Assembly (NCBI GenBank): GCA_963835935.1
Contig: CAWIHK010000005.1
Location: 310,001-374,000 of the forward strand
DNA length: 64,000 bases
Reading direction: 5' to 3'
DNA from: CAWIHK01 sp963835935
GTDB taxonomy: Bacteria; Bacteroidota; Ignavibacteria; UBA10030; CAVZMI01
Positions 50,202-58,747 of the stretch are shown piece after piece. The translations under genes and the position numbers were made by a program. Below the pieces are notes generated by a model, which did not search any database, had not been told where the DNA came from, and worked only from the letters and a program-made list of their open reading frames with translations. Every line of letters begins with the position of its first letter. The first letter of the stretch is position 1.

Positions 50202-51635
50202 TTATGAAGCGAATAATTTTGTAATCATAGTCATTTGTGCTTGCAAATTGTTAGCCTGTGTGACCATTGCTGAATATTGCTGACGCAACGCGTCTCCTTG
50301 TTTACTAATTTGATTTTGTTTCTGTGTTATAGACGACGCAATGTCTGAAATCTGCATGTTAATTAAATTATTAGCTGAATCGAATTGTCCACCGGATTTT
50401 GTAAAAGGTTTTAAAAGACTATCGAATTGTTGTGCTATACCATTCTTCGAATTGAAGATATTGGTCACTTTTCTAGGGTCGGCATCCAACGCATCGTCTA
50501 ATGTAGTTTCATTTGTAATGCTGAGCGTTCCATCCTTGTCAAATGTGATGCCAATATCGGCCATTAAAGATGGATTTCCAGTCTGTACTGAAGATATCCT
50601 CTTCAAAAATATCATCTTCATAGACGACCGCAAATTGGTAACCATTGTATCCCCTGCCATTGGACCACGATCGGTACCTGTGGTTTGGATCTGGCCGTTC
50701 AGAAATGTCATAACATCGTTATACGAATTCATGAAATTATTAATTTCAGTCTTGACAGAATCAGTATTAGTACTTACGCCTACGGTAACCGGTGTATCGG
50801 TATCGGCTTGAGTAGTTTTGAGATTCAGTGTTACACCGCTTAACACATCGGTTATTTTATTGGACGAACGTACAATATCGATGTTATCAACTTTTAGCTT
50901 TGCATCCAACGTCGACATGTCGGAATAAATATAACCAGCTTTCGTCGATGATGCAGTTGTTCTGTTTGTGAGGACATCCGATGTTAAACCCATCGATTGT
51001 AGCAATGTATTGCCAACACCAGTCTCTGATAATGCAAGTGCATTTGCAGATCCGGAAGAATTAGCGGTTAAAATAAGCTTATCAGTTGTCGCCGTATCAG
51101 CAACAACACTTGCTGAAACACCAAAATCCTTATCATTAATTTGTACTGCTATCTTTTTCAAAATCGCATCATTTGTATCACCGTTTGCGATATTGACGTC
51201 TATCTTTGTTGTTCCAATTGTAAACTCCTTTGTCCCAACTCCGGTTGCCGTCACAATATCAGTTCCCGATTGTAAAAGTCGTGAACTAAGGACAGTATCC
51301 GACTTCGCCAACTGTGTAACCAAAATCGAATGAGTTGTATTTACAGCCGTACCATCGGCAGTTGCAGTAAGGACATCTGTATCTGACGAGTCTACATTTT
51401 GCACTGCGAGCGACGATATTGAAGTGCTATCAGTCGTTCCAGCCATTTGTTCAACTTCGGTTTGCAACGCCTGAAGTTTGGTCTTTATTGTATTATAGGT
51501 CGATTCTCGAGTCGACAATGTATCCTTCTTTGTCTGAAGCTTAGTAATCGGCCCGCTTTGTTGCTGAGTATATTCGGCAACTAACTGATCGATTTGACTC
51601 GATGCTCCCGTTGCTGTTAAAGATGAGACCGACAT
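50202..51635 (-). CDS. fliD: Filament cap protein FliD
   Basis: A 477-residue FliD. The N-terminal domain begins SSLTATGASSQIDQLVAEYT and has TKKDTLSTREST-like heptads; the middle is Thr/Ser/Asp-rich beta domains; the C-terminal coiled coil (DIASSITQKQNQISKQGDAL) returns to the N-terminus. FliD caps the filament and folds incoming flagellin. Length is normal. It follows fliS by 13 nt, and the ATG is preceded by GGGGGGAAG-like sequence. Confidence 0.94.
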   Translation of the reverse strand: MSVSSLTATGASSQIDQLVAEYTQQQSGPITKLQTKKDTLSTRESTYNTIKTKLQALQTEVEQMAGTTDSTSISSLAVQNVDSSDTDVLTATADGTAVNTTHSILVTQLAKSDTVLSSRLLQSGTDIVTATGVGTKEFTIGTTKIDVNIANGDTNDAILKKIAVQINDKDFGVSASVVADTATTDKLILTANSSGSANALALSETGVGNTLLQSMGLTSDVLTNRTTASSTKAGYIYSDMSTLDAKLKVDNIDIVRSSNKITDVLSGVTLNLKTTQADTDTPVTVGVSTNTDSVKTEINNFMNSYNDVMTFLNGQIQTTGTDRGPMAGDTMVTNLRSSMKMIFLKRISSVQTGNPSLMADIGITFDKDGTLSITNETTLDDALDADPRKVTNIFNSKNGIAQQFDSLLKPFTKSGGQFDSANNLINMQISDIASSITQKQNQISKQGDALRQQYSAMVTQANNLQAQMTMITKLFAS

Positions 51636-51648
51636 GATTTCTTCCCCC

Positions 51649-51984
51649 CTAATTTAAGTTGAAAGCAGTCGCCCATGCATTCCGCAATTCTTCCATAATC
51701 ATTAATGGTTCCGATTTTTCACCCTTGCGAATTTTTTCCTGTGCATATCTATATAAACGAAAAAGTCCCAGCGCCATTTCCTGGTAATCGAAATTAAGAG
51801 ATCCGATCAATTCTGTGATCGCACGTGTCGCCCGTTGTTTATCCCCTTTTTTTATGCTAATGATTGTAATATCGTATATTTTCAAAATTAATTGTTCTGG
51901 CGACATATTCATAATTTGTTGATACAGATATTGATCTATACCAGTGTTTCCCTTTTTCGAGTATGCTGTAGCATAAGTGGCCAT
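51649..51984 (-). CDS. fliS: Flagellin chaperone FliS
   Basis: A 111-residue FliS: YLYQQIMNMSPEQLILKIYD, KKGDKQRATRAITELIGSLN and ALGLFRLYRYAQEKIRKGE, with four helices. FliS binds the C-terminal helix of flagellin and stops early polymerisation. I chose the ATG at 51984, with GGGG 7 nt upstream, over a TTG two codons earlier. It follows the fliC-proximal flagellin through an intrinsic terminator, so it is either read through or made from an unseen promoter. Confidence 0.94.
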   Translation of the reverse strand: MATYATAYSKKGNTGIDQYLYQQIMNMSPEQLILKIYDITIISIKKGDKQRATRAITELIGSLNFDYQEMALGLFRLYRYAQEKIRKGEKSEPLMIMEELRNAWATAFNLN

Positions 51985-52012
51985 ATTCAATCCCCATTAA
52001 CAGTTGTTCGTG

Positions 52013-52045
52013 AAAAAACGGGGGAGGAGTTATTCCTCCCCCCGT
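52013..52045 (-). terminator. Intrinsic terminator after the first flagellin gene
   Basis: On the minus strand ACGGGGGGAGG and CCTCCCCCGT form a GC-rich stem with a short AT loop, followed by six T residues. It lies 18 nt past the flagellin stop codon. Partial read-through could feed fliS and fliD at a lower level. Confidence 0.85.
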
Positions 52046-52063
52046 GTAACTTCCCGACTACTC

Positions 52064-52894
52064 TTACCTGAATAATTGCATTACAACATTAGGAGCTGCA
52101 TTCGCCTGAGTCAACTGTGCTACAGCGGTTTGCTGTAGGATATTCAGTTTAGTCAGATCCATTTGCTCCTTCGCCATATCAGCATCGGTGATTTGACTTG
52201 CAGCCGCATCCATGTTCGTCACTTGTACGCTCAAGTTGGATTGAGTGAATTGCAACCGATCAAGCAATGAACCAACTGTCTGCAACTGTGAAGAAACCCT
52301 GTCGATCGCTGAATCGATACTGGCAAGAGTTGTCGAAGAGCCAATGTTGCCGGTACTGAGATTGTTGAGTCCAAGATCCGCCGAAGTAATCGTTGCGGTC
52401 AAGCTGAACGTTAACGTGTCTGAAGAATCAGCACCAATCTGAAACGTTTTATTGGTAAAGTTGTTGTTAAGCAACTGCTGTCCGTTGAACGTTGTCTGGC
52501 CAATGATCGAATCGATTTCCTGGGCCAAATCTCCGACCTGGGTGTTAATAGCCTCCAATTCAGTCTCGCCTAAAGATCCATTCGTAGCCTGCGTCACCTT
52601 TTCCTTCATAGTGACAAGAATGTCACTTATATTCTGCAAACCACCCTCTGCTGTCGATAAAACACTTTGTGCGTCACCAACGTTGTTTAACGCCTGTGTA
52701 ATACCGCGCGAACGTGCTTGCAGTTTTGTGGAAATGGTGAAGCCTGCCGGATCGTCAGCTACCGAATTGATGCGCTTGCCGGATGCAAGAGCCAACTGGT
52801 GCGTACCCATCTGCTGGTTGATATTCATCAACGCATTATAGGCATTTAATGCCGCTACGTTGGTGTTTATCCGGAACCCTGATCCCTGTGCCAT
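52064..52894 (-). CDS. fliC: Flagellin FliC, copy 1
   Basis: A 276-residue flagellin with conserved D0/D1 ends: FRINTNVAALNAYNALMNIN, LASGKRINSVADDPAGFTIS and the C-terminal ADMAKEQMDLTKLNILQQTA, ending NVVMQLFR. No D2/D3 domains exist, giving a short flagellin of about 28 kDa. The C-terminus is the FliS binding site. Compared with copy 2 the differences cluster in residues about 150-215. A sigma-28 promoter and a hairpin leader lie upstream. Confidence 0.97.
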   Translation of the reverse strand: MAQGSGFRINTNVAALNAYNALMNINQQMGTHQLALASGKRINSVADDPAGFTISTKLQARSRGITQALNNVGDAQSVLSTAEGGLQNISDILVTMKEKVTQATNGSLGETELEAINTQVGDLAQEIDSIIGQTTFNGQQLLNNNFTNKTFQIGADSSDTLTFSLTATITSADLGLNNLSTGNIGSSTTLASIDSAIDRVSSQLQTVGSLLDRLQFTQSNLSVQVTNMDAAASQITDADMAKEQMDLTKLNILQQTAVAQLTQANAAPNVVMQLFR

Positions 52895-52898
52895 AAAT

Positions 52899-52910
52899 AC
52901 CTCCTTGTAG
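52899..52910 (-). promoter_or_regulatory. CsrA-like site over the ribosome binding site of flagellin 1
   Basis: CTACAAGGAGGT on the minus strand matches the CsrA consensus RUACARGGAUGU at ten of twelve positions and contains the Shine-Dalgarno AAGGAGG, five nt before the ATG. Binding here would block translation. Confidence 0.55.
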
Positions 52911-52930
52911 ATTATTATGAATTAGCTCTC

Positions 52931-52956
52931 GTTGGAACACATCCCTGCATTCCAAC
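52931..52956 (-). promoter_or_regulatory. Leader hairpin with CsrA-like loop, flagellin 1
   Basis: GTTGGAA and TTCCAAC form a 7-bp stem. The loop region reads ATGCAGGGATGT (52939-52950), matching the CsrA consensus RUACARGGAUGU at eleven of twelve positions. It lies in the 5' leader between the sigma-28 promoter and the ribosome binding site. Confidence 0.6.
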
Positions 52957-52976
52957 ACTGATCATTTACACTTATA

Positions 52977-53003
52977 TTATCGGATGACCAAAGAAAAACT
53001 TTA
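52977..53003 (-). promoter_or_regulatory. Sigma-28 promoter of flagellin 1
   Basis: The minus strand reads TAAAGTTT, 11 nt, TCCGATAA, compared with the consensus TAAAGTTT-N11-GCCGATAA: fifteen of sixteen matches and exact spacing. Transcription would begin about 75 nt before the ATG. FliA is encoded at 10220. Confidence 0.92.
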
Positions 53004-53029
53004 ATCTGACCGAATTCCGAAAACAACGA

Positions 53030-53052
53030 GGGAGAAGGGGTTACCTTCTCCC
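53030..53052. terminator. Hairpin between the flagellin genes
   Basis: GGGAGAAGG and CCTTCTCCC form a perfect 9-bp stem with a 5-nt loop. The minus-strand side is followed by a moderately T-rich stretch. It lies just upstream of the copy 1 promoter and may insulate it from transcription of copy 2, as a second terminator after the one at 53151. The 305-nt gap 52895-53199 holds no gene. Confidence 0.5.
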
Positions 53053-53150
53053 TTTCATTGTGCTCGTAAATGATCTGGCTTTAATCCATAATCCACAATG
53101 AGTATTTGTAACAACAAAAACTCTATGATTATGTCATTAAATTTCAAAAT

Positions 53151-53185
53151 AACAACAGGGGAAATAATTAACTCCCCCTGTTGTT
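53151..53185 (-). terminator. Intrinsic terminator after flagellin 2
   Basis: AACAACAGGGG and CCCCTGTTGTT form a perfect 11-bp stem with a 13-nt loop and a following ATTTT stretch on the minus strand, 15 nt past the flagellin 2 stop. Confidence 0.85.
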
Positions 53186-53199
53186 ATAATCCCCAACTG

Positions 53200-54030
53200 T
53201 TACCGGAAGAGGGACAGCACAACGTTTGGAGCCGCATTCGCCTGTGTTAACTGTGCTACAGCTGTTTGCTGTAGGATATTCAGTTTGGTTAGGCTCATCT
53301 GCTCCTTCGCCATATCGGCATCGGTGATCTGGCTTGCAGCTGCATCCATGTTCGTCACTTGTACGCTCAGGTTGGACTGAGTGAACTGCAATTTATCAAT
53401 CCAAGAACCGACTTTCTGCAACTCCGTCGAAACCTTATCGATCGCATTATCAATGCTGGATAGGGTTGTTGCAGAACCAATGTTGGACGTACTGATGTTG
53501 TTGAGCCCAAGATCCGACGAACTGATCGTTGCAGTTAAGCTGAACGTAAAGACATCCCCAGAATCAGCGCCAATCTGGAACGTTTTGTTGAGGAAGTTGT
53601 TGTTAATCAACTTCTGTCCGTTAAACGTTGTCTGGCCAATAATCGAATCGATTTCCTGGGCCAAATCTCCGACCTGGGTGTTGATAGCCTCCAATTCGTT
53701 TTCGCCTAACGATCCGTTGGTAGCCTGCGTCACCTTCTCCTTCATAGAGACAAGAATGTCACTGATATTCTGCAAACCGCCTTCTGCTGTCGACAAAACA
53801 CTTTGTGCATCGCCGACGTTGTTCATCGCCTGCGTAATACCGCGCGAACGTGCTTGCAGTTTTGTGGAAATGGTGAAGCCTGCTGGATCATCAGCTACCG
53901 AATTGATGCGCTTGCCGGACGCAAGAGCCAGCTGGTGCACTCCCATCTGCTGGTTGATGTTCATCAACGCATTGTAGGCATTTAATGCCGCAACGTTGGT
54001 GTTTATCCGCATACCTGAAGATACTGCCAT
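53200..54030 (-). CDS. fliC: Flagellin FliC, copy 2
   Basis: A second 276-residue flagellin, the same length as copy 1 and closely similar at both ends: MRINTNVAALNAYNALMNIN, QLALASGKRINSVADD, and the ending NVVLSLFR. Differences are mainly in the central region, for example DVFTFSLTATISSSDL against DTLTFSLTATITSADL. It has its own sigma-28 promoter and leader and its own terminator, so the two are separate transcription units. A tandem duplication is evident. Which one forms the bulk of the filament cannot be told from sequence. Confidence 0.97.
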   Translation of the reverse strand: MAVSSGMRINTNVAALNAYNALMNINQQMGVHQLALASGKRINSVADDPAGFTISTKLQARSRGITQAMNNVGDAQSVLSTAEGGLQNISDILVSMKEKVTQATNGSLGENELEAINTQVGDLAQEIDSIIGQTTFNGQKLINNNFLNKTFQIGADSGDVFTFSLTATISSSDLGLNNISTSNIGSATTLSSIDNAIDKVSTELQKVGSWIDKLQFTQSNLSVQVTNMDAAASQITDADMAKEQMSLTKLNILQQTAVAQLTQANAAPNVVLSLFR

Positions 54031-54034
54031 AATT

Positions 54035-54046
54035 ACCTCCTTGTAA
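54035..54046 (-). promoter_or_regulatory. CsrA-like site over the ribosome binding site of flagellin 2
   Basis: TTACAAGGAGGT on the minus strand matches RUACARGGAUGU at ten of twelve positions and contains the AAGGAGG ribosome binding site, five nt before the ATG. Confidence 0.5.
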
Positions 54047-54065
54047 TTTAGATGTGTTTTTTAAT

Positions 54066-54098
54066 GACCACTTTCTTCAGCATCCTTGCTGAGTGGTC
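54066..54098 (-). promoter_or_regulatory. Leader hairpin with CsrA-like loop, flagellin 2
   Basis: Outer arms GACCACT and AGTGGTC (7 bp) enclose an inner stem CAGCA/TGCTG (54078-54091) with the four-nt loop AGGA. The loop and flanks (CAAGGATG) carry the CsrA core CARGGAUG. The hairpin stands 36 nt upstream of the ATG. Confidence 0.6.
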
Positions 54099-54123
54099 GG
54101 TAGTTTTTCGACTTACATATTGA

Positions 54124-54150
54124 TTATCGACAGAAGCTTAAAAAACTTTA
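54124..54150 (-). promoter_or_regulatory. Sigma-28 promoter of flagellin 2
   Basis: The minus strand reads TAAAGTTT, 11 nt, GTCGATAA, matching TAAAGTTT-N11-GCCGATAA at fifteen of sixteen positions with exact spacing. It sits 94 nt upstream of the ATG and about 70 nt past the symporter stop. Confidence 0.92.
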
Positions 54151-54216
54151 GGATGTTTTTAACTTGTTATATAGCAAAACGTTATATGATCAGTGTAAAA
54201 GCTTTTTTAATAGAGG

Positions 54217-55695
54217 CTACTTTGGATTTTCGGATCGAATTCGCCTGGATATTATTTCTGCAACAAATGCGGTTACGAACGATACGCTGCATCCTATAAA
54301 TGTGTGCCAAGTGAATGCAATTTGTGTTTCAAGAACAACCCAGGCCATCACAGCAATACCACAACAAAATCCAACAAATGCGGAGCGTTGACAAATATTT
54401 TTTAAAAAAAGTCCCAAAAAAAACATCCCCAATAATCCACCGAATGTAAACGACGCAATTTTTAATCCGATCTCGATGACCGGTTTCGTCGTTCCGGTGA
54501 AACATATTGCAGTACCGATTAAAATTACTCCCCAAACAAAAGTAAAAAATCGCGACCATCGCAATTCCTGCAATTTGTTTTTTGAATAATCAATTATTGA
54601 TCCAAGTTGATCGTGAAATGTTGATGACGCGAGCGCACTTAGAGTCGATGATAAGGAGCCCATTGCTGAAGCGAACATTCCGGCGATCACAATTCCTGCA
54701 ATACCTGCCGGCAGCACTGAAATAATAAATCTTGGAAATATCTCGTCTGTTGTCATACTCATATCTGAAATCCCGAAATATTTATTGTACACAAAAATCA
54801 AGATTCCGAGGAAGAGAAAAAAAGCAAATTGAACTATGATCATTGATGCATCGAGAAAAAGGGCTTTTTGGCTGTCACGAAGAGACCGGCAGCCTAATAA
54901 TCTTTGCACCAACAACTGATCTACTCCGTGTGATGCCATTGAAAGGAATGTTCCTCCCAAAACACCGCCGATCAGTGTATAAGGCGACGTAAAATATCCT
55001 AACAACGAATTCCCATCGCGCCAGTGAAATACTGCAAATTTATTTGTGTCATTCATAACTGCATAATTCATTACATCAGACCATCCATTCGGCAAATGTT
55101 GAAATATAATAACACAAACAATGACTGCGCCTATGAGATAAATGAAAAGTTGCACGACGTCCATAATCACCACCGCTCTCAACCCTCCCGTGAAAGTATA
55201 CAGGAGCGTACAGCTTCCGATAATCATAATGGATGTAATGTAATCCAATCCGGTAACTAGATGCAGAGGAATCGCTGTGGCATACAATCGAACCGCCGAG
55301 CCGAGAGTTCTCGTCACAAGAAAAACAACCGACGACAAACGGCGTAATCCGATTCCGAATCTGTTGCCGAGAAACTCATATGCCGTGACGAGATCGCCTC
55401 GAAAATAAGCCGGAAGAAAAACGAATGCCACAATTATACGACCAATGCAATAACCGATTACTACTTGTAAGAACCTGCAGTCTGTTGAGTAGGCGAGTCC
55501 AGGGATACTAATAAATGTCAGCGCGCTGGTTTCGCTTGCAACCATTGAAAGTCCCACAGCAGGCCAGCGGAGTTTTTTCCCACCAAGAAAATAATCAAAC
55601 GATGATTTTTGTGATCGCCCGAGAAGAATCCCTGCTATGATAGTCGTGAGCAGATAAGACAAAATAATTATTACATCGAGAGAAGTTAAATTCAA
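54217..55695 (-). CDS. Sodium:solute symporter (SSS family)
   Basis: A 492-residue membrane protein with about 13 hydrophobic helices. Family features: SFDYFLGGKKLRWPAVGLSM near residue 35, SETSALTFISIPG, and GIVIAGMFASAMGSLSSTLS with the Ser/Thr pair that binds sodium in helix 8 of this fold. Substrates of the family include proline, sugars, pantothenate and sialic acid; I cannot assign one. It is the first gene outside the motility block and lies 18 nt downstream of the STAS gene. Confidence 0.9.
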   Translation of the reverse strand: MNLTSLDVIIILSYLLTTIIAGILLGRSQKSSFDYFLGGKKLRWPAVGLSMVASETSALTFISIPGLAYSTDCRFLQVVIGYCIGRIIVAFVFLPAYFRGDLVTAYEFLGNRFGIGLRRLSSVVFLVTRTLGSAVRLYATAIPLHLVTGLDYITSIMIIGSCTLLYTFTGGLRAVVIMDVVQLFIYLIGAVIVCVIIFQHLPNGWSDVMNYAVMNDTNKFAVFHWRDGNSLLGYFTSPYTLIGGVLGGTFLSMASHGVDQLLVQRLLGCRSLRDSQKALFLDASMIIVQFAFFLFLGILIFVYNKYFGISDMSMTTDEIFPRFIISVLPAGIAGIVIAGMFASAMGSLSSTLSALASSTFHDQLGSIIDYSKNKLQELRWSRFFTFVWGVILIGTAICFTGTTKPVIEIGLKIASFTFGGLLGMFFLGLFLKNICQRSAFVGFCCGIAVMAWVVLETQIAFTWHTFIGCSVSFVTAFVAEIISRRIRSENPK

Positions 55696-55713
55696 ACCGT
55701 ATCTCCAACTTTT

Positions 55714-56043
55714 TTACTTACCGTTTTTCACTCCTTCTGCTGTAATGTTGAATACGCGGTCAAGTTGAGAAATTTTAATAAGGTTCATCACTTTTTTCCG
55801 GACACCGACAAGTCTTAATGTTCCACCATGTTCACGCATCTTTCGTTCGGCAATTAATAGAGCACCCAATCCACTTGAGTCACAAAAATCAATTTCAGAT
55901 AAATTGACAACAAGCTCTTTCACTTTGGGTTTGCACAACAGAAGGAATTCGCCCTTGAGTTCGGAAGAAACCTCGGGATCAATTTTTTTCCCCTTCAAAT
56001 GAATTGATGTGGTAGAACCATTTTCTTTTACCACGAATTCCAT
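55714..56043 (-). CDS. STAS-domain protein (anti-sigma factor antagonist type)
   Basis: A 109-residue STAS protein starting MEFVVKENGSTTSIHLKGKK, with ELVVNLSEIDFCDSSGLGAL, where the Ser pair in CDSSG is the usual phosphorylation site, and a C-terminal helix VMNLIKISQLDRVF. I used the ATG at 56043 because GGGAGGG lies just upstream; a longer frame overlaps the gene before. Such proteins take part in partner-switching control. The partner is not in the window. Confidence 0.9.
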   Translation of the reverse strand: MEFVVKENGSTTSIHLKGKKIDPEVSSELKGEFLLLCKPKVKELVVNLSEIDFCDSSGLGALLIAERKMREHGGTLRLVGVRKKVMNLIKISQLDRVFNITAEGVKNGK

Positions 56044-56056
56044 AATCCCTCCCAAA

Positions 56057-56596
56057 CTAAAACATTCCCAGACATGAAACAACACGCTCATATACAGTTT
56101 TGATATTCCGCGATTTGTCTGCAATAATTTGAAAATTAAAAAATGTATCTGCATTTTCATAACCGAACCCGACTCTAATACGCGACCGCGAAGCCTTGCA
56201 CAAAAAGGCTGAAGGAAGATGAAACTGCAAGTTCAAATCGAGCGCCAGATCATATTCGTTTCTTCGAATCCGTCGCAATACTGATTTCCGCGGTACTGCA
56301 AAAGGACTGACATCATCTTTCTTCAACCGAAGTACCTCACACGACACACTATTAAGAAAAGATGACTGTGTATCTTCTTGAAGGACGATCGTGAGTTTGC
56401 TGCCGCGAAATTTGTTTTGAAAATAATTCAACAAAAGACGCGCCGATTCACTTTGTCGCTGATCTACAGGCATGAACACTATTGCAGTCCGCGCATGCTT
56501 CACAGCGTCGGTAAACGTCATAACCCTATCTGGATCGCGTCGAAAATAAAATCGCGCGTACAGAAGGCCGATATTTTTGCGTAGTCTTGTAAACAT
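56057..56596 (-). CDS. Protein resembling the N-terminal part of GT9 glycosyltransferases
   Basis: A 179-residue protein. NEYDLALDLNLQFHLPSAFL and SRSRIRVGFGYENADTFFNF resemble the N-terminal domain of heptosyltransferase-type (GT9) enzymes, where an acceptor-binding Rossmann half precedes the catalytic half. The C-terminal half of a GT9 enzyme is lacking, so it is either a reduced family, as found in Bacteroidota-type genomes, or a truncated gene. It precedes the STAS gene by 13 nt. No signal peptide is present. Confidence 0.5.
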   Translation of the reverse strand: MFTRLRKNIGLLYARFYFRRDPDRVMTFTDAVKHARTAIVFMPVDQRQSESARLLLNYFQNKFRGSKLTIVLQEDTQSSFLNSVSCEVLRLKKDDVSPFAVPRKSVLRRIRRNEYDLALDLNLQFHLPSAFLCKASRSRIRVGFGYENADTFFNFQIIADKSRNIKTVYERVVSCLGMF

Positions 56597-56704
56597 CTAC
56601 ATAGATAATGAAAAACTATTTCGAAAAAAGCAAGTTGACCATGAATTTATCCTTTAATAAAATATTACTTTGACTTCCCTATTCTTAATTTTATATGTCC
56701 GGTT

Positions 56705-58726
56705 TTACGATTCTAACAAATGAATGAACTCATCCTCATTTAATATCTTAACTCCAAACGATAAAGCTTTATCAATTTTTGAACCCGGGTCGCTTCCAGT
56801 AACAACGAAATCAGTTTTAGAACTGACTGATCCTACAACTTTTCCTCCTTTTTGTTGAATTAATTGTGTTGCTTCTTCCCGCGACCAACGATTTAATGTT
56901 CCGGTAAGAACAAAAGTTTTTCCTGAAAGTTGTGTTGATTGTTTTTGCTGTTTTTTAAGTGCTCTTTCCATCACCACACCAGATTTTCGAAGTCGCTCTA
57001 TGATAGTCTGATTTTTTTTTCCCTGGAAAAAACGAACAATACTCTCCGCTATCCGTGGGCCGATTCCCTGAATCGTCTCAAGTTCTTCCTTTGTCGCTTT
57101 CATCAGTACATTAATACTCAGATAGTTGTCGGCAAGGATAACAGCAACGCCGGAACCGACGTATCGTATTCCAAGCGCAAAAAGAAGTCGGTGAAACGGA
57201 TTACTTTTACTCTTTTCAATTGCGTCGATCAAATTCGATGCACTTTTTTCTCCCATCCGATCAAGAGCCGCCAATTTTTCTTTTCGTAGAGCATAAATAT
57301 CCGCGACGTTGGAAACCAGATTATTTGCAACGAGAGCATCAACAAGTTTTTCACCCAATCCTTCAATATCCATCGCGCCTCGGTGAGCGAAATGTTCTAT
57401 TCGTCCTCGAATTTGAGCAGGACATTCAAAATTATCACAATAATATGCAGCTTCTCCTTCGGACCTGAATAATCGCGACCCACATTCGGGACATGTACTC
57501 GGCATTACGAATGTGGATAAAGATTTTATTCGTTTTTCTAGAACGACACTCGACACTTTCGGAATTACATCACCACCTTTTTCAACAATCACAGTATCGC
57601 CGATGCGAATGTCGAGTTCTTTGATGTAATCTTCGTTGTGTAAAGTTGCTCGACTTACCGTAGTTCCGGCGAGCAAGACAGGCTGCAATTCTGCAACCGG
57701 CGTGATGGTGCCGAGCCGCCCAACTTGAAGTGTAATCCCTTTGAGCAACGTTTCAACTTTTTTCGATTCGAACTTGAATGCTACAGCCCAGCGCGGACTC
57801 TTTGCTATGGTTCCAAGTTGTTGTTGGTCGTGCATGGAATCTACTTTAATCACTACGCCATCAATTTCATAAGGCAAACTTTCCCGTTTATCTTCCCACT
57901 CTTTGCAATAGTTCATCACTTCATCAACGGACTTACATAATTTCGCATGAGGATTGACAGGAAATCCCAATTCCCGAAGTAATGTCAGCGATTCATAGTG
58001 ATGTGCGACAGGATTGTTGTTGCAATAAAAAAAATAAAAGAATGCATCAAGCGGGCGTTGAGCAACCTGTTTCGGATCGAGCAATTTCAGCGTCCCGGCG
58101 GTTGCATTACGCGGGTTGGCAAAAACTTTCTCGGCTAATAGTTCTCGTTCCCTGTTCATAACTTCGAAATCGTGTTTTCTCATGTATACTTCTCCACGGA
58201 CTTCAAACTCATCCGGAACATTCTTCGCCTTTTGTATTCTCAATGGGATAGATTTAACGGTCGCTAAGTTTTTTGTTATATCATCACCTCTGGTTCCATC
58301 ACCGCGAGTGGCGCCTAACCTGAAGAAGCCGTCTTTATATTTCAAGCTGATCGCGACGCCATCGATTTTCAATTCACATACATACTCGACGTGGTTGTCG
58401 GTAACTATTGAACGAACACGCCGATCAAAATCGTATATCTCATCACTGGAATATGTATTCGATAACGACAACATAGGAACGGCATGCTCGACAGTGGTAA
58501 ATTCCTTTAACGGCTCACCTCCAACTCGCCGGGAAGGAGAATCGGGAGTTATTAATTCCGGATGTTGCCGTTCAATCTCAGTGAGTTCCTGAAGCAAGAG
58601 ATCATATTCACGATCCGAAATTGCCGGATCGGCAAGAACATAATACCGGTAATTATGATCGTGGATTTCTTTCTTGAGATGTTCCAACCGTCGCAGTAGA
58701 ACTTTGGAAGGAGACAATGTTTTCAC
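56705..58726 (-). CDS. ligA: NAD-dependent DNA ligase LigA
   Basis: A 673-residue LigA. The Ia domain (YYVLADPAISDREYDLLLQE) binds NAD. The adenylated Lys120 is in the CELKIDGVAISL motif. The OB fold contains ITLQVGRLGTITPVAELQPV. The zinc finger has CPECGSRL and CDNFECPAQI, the helix-hairpin-helix region EGLGEKLVDALV, and the C-terminal BRCT domain begins SGKTFVLTGTLN. It seals nicks in replication and repair. Length is normal and all domains are intact. It follows the RodZ-like gene by 21 nt. Confidence 0.98.
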   Translation of the reverse strand: MKTLSPSKVLLRRLEHLKKEIHDHNYRYYVLADPAISDREYDLLLQELTEIERQHPELITPDSPSRRVGGEPLKEFTTVEHAVPMLSLSNTYSSDEIYDFDRRVRSIVTDNHVEYVCELKIDGVAISLKYKDGFFRLGATRGDGTRGDDITKNLATVKSIPLRIQKAKNVPDEFEVRGEVYMRKHDFEVMNRERELLAEKVFANPRNATAGTLKLLDPKQVAQRPLDAFFYFFYCNNNPVAHHYESLTLLRELGFPVNPHAKLCKSVDEVMNYCKEWEDKRESLPYEIDGVVIKVDSMHDQQQLGTIAKSPRWAVAFKFESKKVETLLKGITLQVGRLGTITPVAELQPVLLAGTTVSRATLHNEDYIKELDIRIGDTVIVEKGGDVIPKVSSVVLEKRIKSLSTFVMPSTCPECGSRLFRSEGEAAYYCDNFECPAQIRGRIEHFAHRGAMDIEGLGEKLVDALVANNLVSNVADIYALRKEKLAALDRMGEKSASNLIDAIEKSKSNPFHRLLFALGIRYVGSGVAVILADNYLSINVLMKATKEELETIQGIGPRIAESIVRFFQGKKNQTIIERLRKSGVVMERALKKQQKQSTQLSGKTFVLTGTLNRWSREEATQLIQQKGGKVVGSVSSKTDFVVTGSDPGSKIDKALSFGVKILNEDEFIHLLES

Positions 58727-58747
58727 AATATCTCTCTGTAAATAATG

